A stretch of DNA of 64,000 bases from JBEKHT01 sp049511715 (GTDB taxonomy: Bacteria > Chloroflexota > Anaerolineae > Anaerolineales > RBG-16-64-43). A program made the position numbers and the translations under genes. Shown piece after piece: positions 61,084-64,000 of this stretch (position 1 is its first letter; the number at the start of each line of letters is the position of its first letter). The notes below the pieces were generated by a model. That model was given only the letters and a program-made list of their open reading frames with translations. It did not search any database and was not told the origin of the DNA. Location of the stretch: positions 18,438-82,437 of the forward strand of contig JBEKXU010000012.1 in assembly GCA_049511715.1 (NCBI GenBank). Reading direction: 5' to 3'.

Positions 61084-61554
61084 ATGCCACGCAGGGAACG
61101 AGCCGTCCAGCGAGTAACTCCTCCTGACATCCGCTACAAGAACCGGGATGTTCAGGGCCTGATCCACCTGGTAATGCGCCGCGGCAAGAAAAGCGTGGCC
61201 GCGCACGTTGTCTACGGGGCCTTCGATCTCATTCAGGAACGAAGCAAGCGGGAACCGGTGGGGGTCTTTCAGGACGCGATTCGCAACGTGGGGCCCACGG
61301 TGGAGGTCAAACCCCGACGGGTCGGCGGTGCCACCTATCAGGTTCCGGTTGAGGTTGAGGCCGGCCGTCGCAACTCGCTGGCCATGCGCTGGATTATTGT
61401 TGCGGCCAAAGCGCGGCCGGGGAAGTCGATGACCGAGAAACTTGCGGGGGAACTGATGGATGCGGCCACCAACGGGGGTGCGGCCGTCAAGCGCCGGGAA
61501 GAAGTTCACAAGATGGCGGAGGCCAACCGCGCGTTTGCGCATTATCGCTGGTAG
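61084..61554 (+). CDS. rpsG: 30S ribosomal protein uS7
   Basis: 156 residues starting MPRRERAVQRVTPPDIRYKN. The LIHLVMRRGKKSVA helix, VGGATYQVPVEV loop and RWIIVAAKARPGKSM region are standard uS7, which nucleates the 3' domain of 16S rRNA. The length is that of the family. A start further upstream would overlap rpsL and can be excluded. fusA follows after 93 bases. Confidence 0.97.
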   Translation: MPRRERAVQRVTPPDIRYKNRDVQGLIHLVMRRGKKSVAAHVVYGAFDLIQERSKREPVGVFQDAIRNVGPTVEVKPRRVGGATYQVPVEVEAGRRNSLAMRWIIVAAKARPGKSMTEKLAGELMDAATNGGAAVKRREEVHKMAEANRAFAHYRW

Positions 61555-61647
61555 AGCTGCCCGCCAGGCGGGTCGTCAGGCGGACGGGCGAGGTCCTTTG
61601 GGGCCAAGGGGTCGGCCGACGGAACGCGCTAAAGGACCAAACAGGAA

Positions 61648-63729
61648 ATGCAACAAATGTCACGCCCGATCCCTCTGGGGAAGTACCGCAATATTGGTAT
61701 CATCGCTCATATTGACGCCGGGAAGACCACGACTACCGAGCGCGTGCTCTTCTACACCGGCCGCACTCATCGCCTCGGGTCCGTCGACGAAGGCACAACT
61801 GTAACCGATTGGATGGCCCAGGAGCGGGAACGGGGCATCACCATTGTCGCTGCGGCCGTCAGCGCGGAATGGAAGGGCTTCTTCATCAATCTGATTGACA
61901 CTCCGGGACACATCGATTTCACGGCCGAGGTCCAGCGATCCTTGCGTGTGCTGGACGGTGGGGTCGTGGTTTTTGATGCGGTCCAGGGAGTCGAGCCGCA
62001 AAGCGAAACCGTGTGGCGCCAGGCGGATCGCTATGGGGTCCCGCGGATTTGCTTCATTAACAAGATGGATCGGATGGGCGCCTCCTTTGAGCGGAGTTGC
62101 GAGAGCATCCGCGAACGCCTGGGGGCAAACGCGATCCCGATTCAGATGCCGATTGGGCGCGAGGGCGGCTTCCGAGGCGTGGTCGACTTGGTTGCCAATG
62201 AGATCATCTCCTGGCCGGATGAGCTGGGTGCCGCCCCGCTGCGGGAAGAGATCCCGCCGGATTTGAAGTCGGAAGCGGCCGAACGCCGGGCCCGCATGGT
62301 CGAGCAGATCGCCGAGACCGATGAGGGCTTAACCCTCAAGTACCTGGAGGGAAAGGAAATTGAGGCGGAGGAATTGAAGAGTGCGCTGCGCCGGGCTGTC
62401 ATTGCCAATAGAGCTACCCCGGTGTTGTGCGGCTCCTCCCTGCGGAACAAAGGAGTTCAGCCCTTGCTGGATGCGGTGGTGGATTTCCTGCCTTCCCCGC
62501 TGGATATTCCCCCCGTGAAGGGGACGCATCCGAAGACCGGGGCCGAGGTGACGCGGCCGGCCGACGAGACGGCCCCACTGGCCGCTTTGGTCTTCAAGAT
62601 CGTCACCGATCCCTACGTGGGGCGGCTGCAGTACGTGAGGGTTTACTCGGGGAAGATGGTCCAGGGGCAGAATGTGGTCAATTCGACCAAAGACAAGCGC
62701 GAGCGAATCGGGAGGCTGATCCGAATGTACGCCGACCGGCGCGAGGAGGTAACCGAAGTGGCAGCGGGGGACATCGCCGCCGTTTTGGGCCTCAAGGATA
62801 CCTTGACCGGAGAGACCTTGTGTTCCCCCTCTGACCCGGTCCTGCTGGAAAGCATCAGCTTCCCCGAACCGGTGATCTCGGTGGCCATTGAGCCCAAGAG
62901 CACCGCCGATCAGGATCGGCTTTCCCAGGCCATGCATAAACTGGCCGAGGAGGATCCCACCTTTGTGGTCCGCAACGACGAGACCACGGGTCAAACCATC
63001 ATCTCGGGCATGGGGGAATTGCACCTGGACGTGCTCATTGATCGCATGCGGCGCGAGTTCAACGTCCAGGCTAACGTGGGCCGGCCGCGGGTCGCCTACC
63101 GCGAGTCGATCACCCGCGCTGCCTCGAAGGTGGAGATGCGCTACGTGAAGCAGACCGGAGGCCATGGACAGTATGGCCATGTGGTCCTGGATCTGGCTCC
63201 GGGGGAGCCGGGCTCGGGCATGGTCTTCGAGAACAAGATCGTGGGCGGAGCGATCCCTCGCGAGTTTATCCCTGCAGTGGAAAAGGGGGTGCGCGAGGCG
63301 GCTGAGGGCGGCGTGTTGGCTGGGTACCCGGTCGTGGATGTGAAGGTATCCCTGGTCGATGGTTCCTGGCACGAGGTGGACTCCAGCGAGATAGCCTTCA
63401 AGATGGCCGGTTCGATGGCCTTCAAGCAGGGGGTTCAGCAGGGCGCCCCGATTCTGCTGGAGCCGATGATGAAGGTCGAGGTCGTGGCCCCGGAGGAATT
63501 CCTGGGGGAAATCGTCGCTAACCTCTCCTCGCGCCGGGCGAGCATCGAGGGGTTGGAGCCGCGGCCGGGGCAGATCCAGGCTGTGCATGCTATGGTTCCT
63601 CTGGCCGAGATGTTCGGGTATGCGACGCAGTTGCGTTCGGCCACACAGGGCCGGGGTGTTTTCACGATGGAGTTCGACCACTATCAAGCGCTAAGCCAAG
63701 AGGTCGCCCAGGCCGTGTTGGAGGCCTAG
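61648..63729 (+). CDS. fusA: elongation factor G
   Basis: 693 residues. The GTPase motifs are AHIDAGKTTT (G1), RGIT (G2), DTPGH (G3) and NKMD (G4), followed by domain II, the domain III-V region and the conserved RQTGGHGQYG-type run, here KQTGGHGQYG. EF-G drives translocation on the ribosome and, with RRF, recycling. Two starts are possible, ATG 61648 or ATG 61657; the second gives the more usual MSRPIPLGKYRN and a better spacing from AGGAAA. Typical place between rpsG and tuf. Confidence 0.97.
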   Translation: MQQMSRPIPLGKYRNIGIIAHIDAGKTTTTERVLFYTGRTHRLGSVDEGTTVTDWMAQERERGITIVAAAVSAEWKGFFINLIDTPGHIDFTAEVQRSLRVLDGGVVVFDAVQGVEPQSETVWRQADRYGVPRICFINKMDRMGASFERSCESIRERLGANAIPIQMPIGREGGFRGVVDLVANEIISWPDELGAAPLREEIPPDLKSEAAERRARMVEQIAETDEGLTLKYLEGKEIEAEELKSALRRAVIANRATPVLCGSSLRNKGVQPLLDAVVDFLPSPLDIPPVKGTHPKTGAEVTRPADETAPLAALVFKIVTDPYVGRLQYVRVYSGKMVQGQNVVNSTKDKRERIGRLIRMYADRREEVTEVAAGDIAAVLGLKDTLTGETLCSPSDPVLLESISFPEPVISVAIEPKSTADQDRLSQAMHKLAEEDPTFVVRNDETTGQTIISGMGELHLDVLIDRMRREFNVQANVGRPRVAYRESITRAASKVEMRYVKQTGGHGQYGHVVLDLAPGEPGSGMVFENKIVGGAIPREFIPAVEKGVREAAEGGVLAGYPVVDVKVSLVDGSWHEVDSSEIAFKMAGSMAFKQGVQQGAPILLEPMMKVEVVAPEEFLGEIVANLSSRRASIEGLEPRPGQIQAVHAMVPLAEMFGYATQLRSATQGRGVFTMEFDHYQALSQEVAQAVLEA

Positions 63730-63773
63730 AACGCGCGACTCTGCCGCGCACCACACTCCAGGAGAGATCTGGC

Positions 63774-64000
63774 ATGGCCAAGGAGAAGTATCAACGGACG
63801 AAGCCGCACGTGAATGTTGGGACGATGGGGCACATCGATCATGGGAAGACGACGTTGACGGCGGCGATCACGAAGGTAGCGCAGATGGAGGGGCACGGGC
63901 AATATCGGCCGTTTGAGTCGATCGACAATGCGCCGGAGGAGAAAGAGCGGGGGATCACGATCAACATAGCGCACGTAGAGTATGAGACGGACAAGCGGCA
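63774..64000 (+). CDS. tuf: elongation factor Tu (3' end cut by window edge)
   Basis: 75 codons are visible from the ATG at 63774 (GGAGAG upstream), reading MAKEKYQRTKPHVNVGTMGH, then IDHGKTTLTAAITKVA and PEEKERGITI, which is canonical EF-Tu including the P-loop and switch I. Codon choice differs from fusA: nearly all Gly are GGG and Thr ACG, whereas its neighbours prefer GGC and ACC. This may reflect gene conversion with a second tuf copy or a different origin. The rest of the gene is outside the window. Confidence 0.97.
   Translation, partial: MAKEKYQRTKPHVNVGTMGHIDHGKTTLTAAITKVAQMEGHGQYRPFESIDNAPEEKERGITINIAHVEYETDKR

Noticed and set aside
62329..63687. A 452-codon frame antisense to fusA
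   Set aside because: Shadow of the fusA reading frame.

Overview
The window is GC-rich bacterial chromosome that carries one complete mobile element. The chromosomal gene set suggests a Chloroflexota-like (Anaerolineae-type) bacterium: a bacterial Elp3-like radical SAM/GNAT protein, an rpsF-ssb-rpsR-foldase cluster, a methylmalonyl-CoA mutase catalytic subunit without its B12 domain, a DUF1461 membrane protein, and an rpoB followed directly by rpsL-rpsG-fusA-tuf. The phylum call is inference from gene content only.

Left chromosomal part (1-20,978): an RRM RNA-binding protein (cut by the edge), alpha/beta hydrolase, moaA, a gene-poor 2 kb, a fused membrane/spermidine-synthase-like protein, a DUF1461 protein, an SRAP peptidase, a mutase subunit, a REC-GAF-ATPase-like sensor pair, a methyltransferase divergent to elp3, the ribosomal cluster rpsF-ssb-rpsR with a PpiC foldase, a decayed MFS transporter, a small membrane protein, an FAD oxidoreductase and a DUF429 protein.

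Centre (20,979-37,728): a 16,750-bp casposon, meaning a transposon that uses a Cas1 homologue as integrase. It is bounded by perfect 91-bp terminal inverted repeats and a 14-bp target-site duplication. Its core holds Cas1 with a zinc-cluster and HTH tail, a MerR-like regulator, an HTH protein, a ParB-like protein, a SWIM protein, two unknown or regulatory proteins, an HNH-type nuclease and a family B DNA polymerase. Outside the core, on both flanks and pointing outward, are single-gene modules. Each starts at a GTTRRRY-type heptamer and ends in an imperfect palindromic repeat resembling integron attC sites. The first module on each side is preceded by a near-identical promoter-like block, the two blocks forming an inverted repeat. 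The modules look like defence cargo: a DUF3644/HEPN-like protein, a zinc protein, an orphan, an AbiTii-like protein and a TPR/beta-propeller/VRR-NUC fusion. A casposon carrying two mirror-image cassette arrays is the main discovery candidate. No integron integrase is visible.

The element sits in the promoter of an aldehyde dehydrogenase gene. The duplicated target bases rebuild the -35 box, so that promoter is still intact.

Right chromosomal part (37,743-64,000): aldehyde dehydrogenase, the two subunits of a CoA-transferase separated by an opposite-strand HExxH protein, a serine beta-lactamase-like lipoprotein, a minus-strand run (solute-binding lipoprotein, glycerate kinase, phosphohexomutase, nitroreductase), a response regulator, DUF192 protein, LysM/M23 protein, homoserine dehydrogenase, GNAT, aspS, a 6S RNA candidate, rpoB, and the str operon rpsL-rpsG-fusA-tuf under its own promoter. 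rpoC is absent from its usual place.
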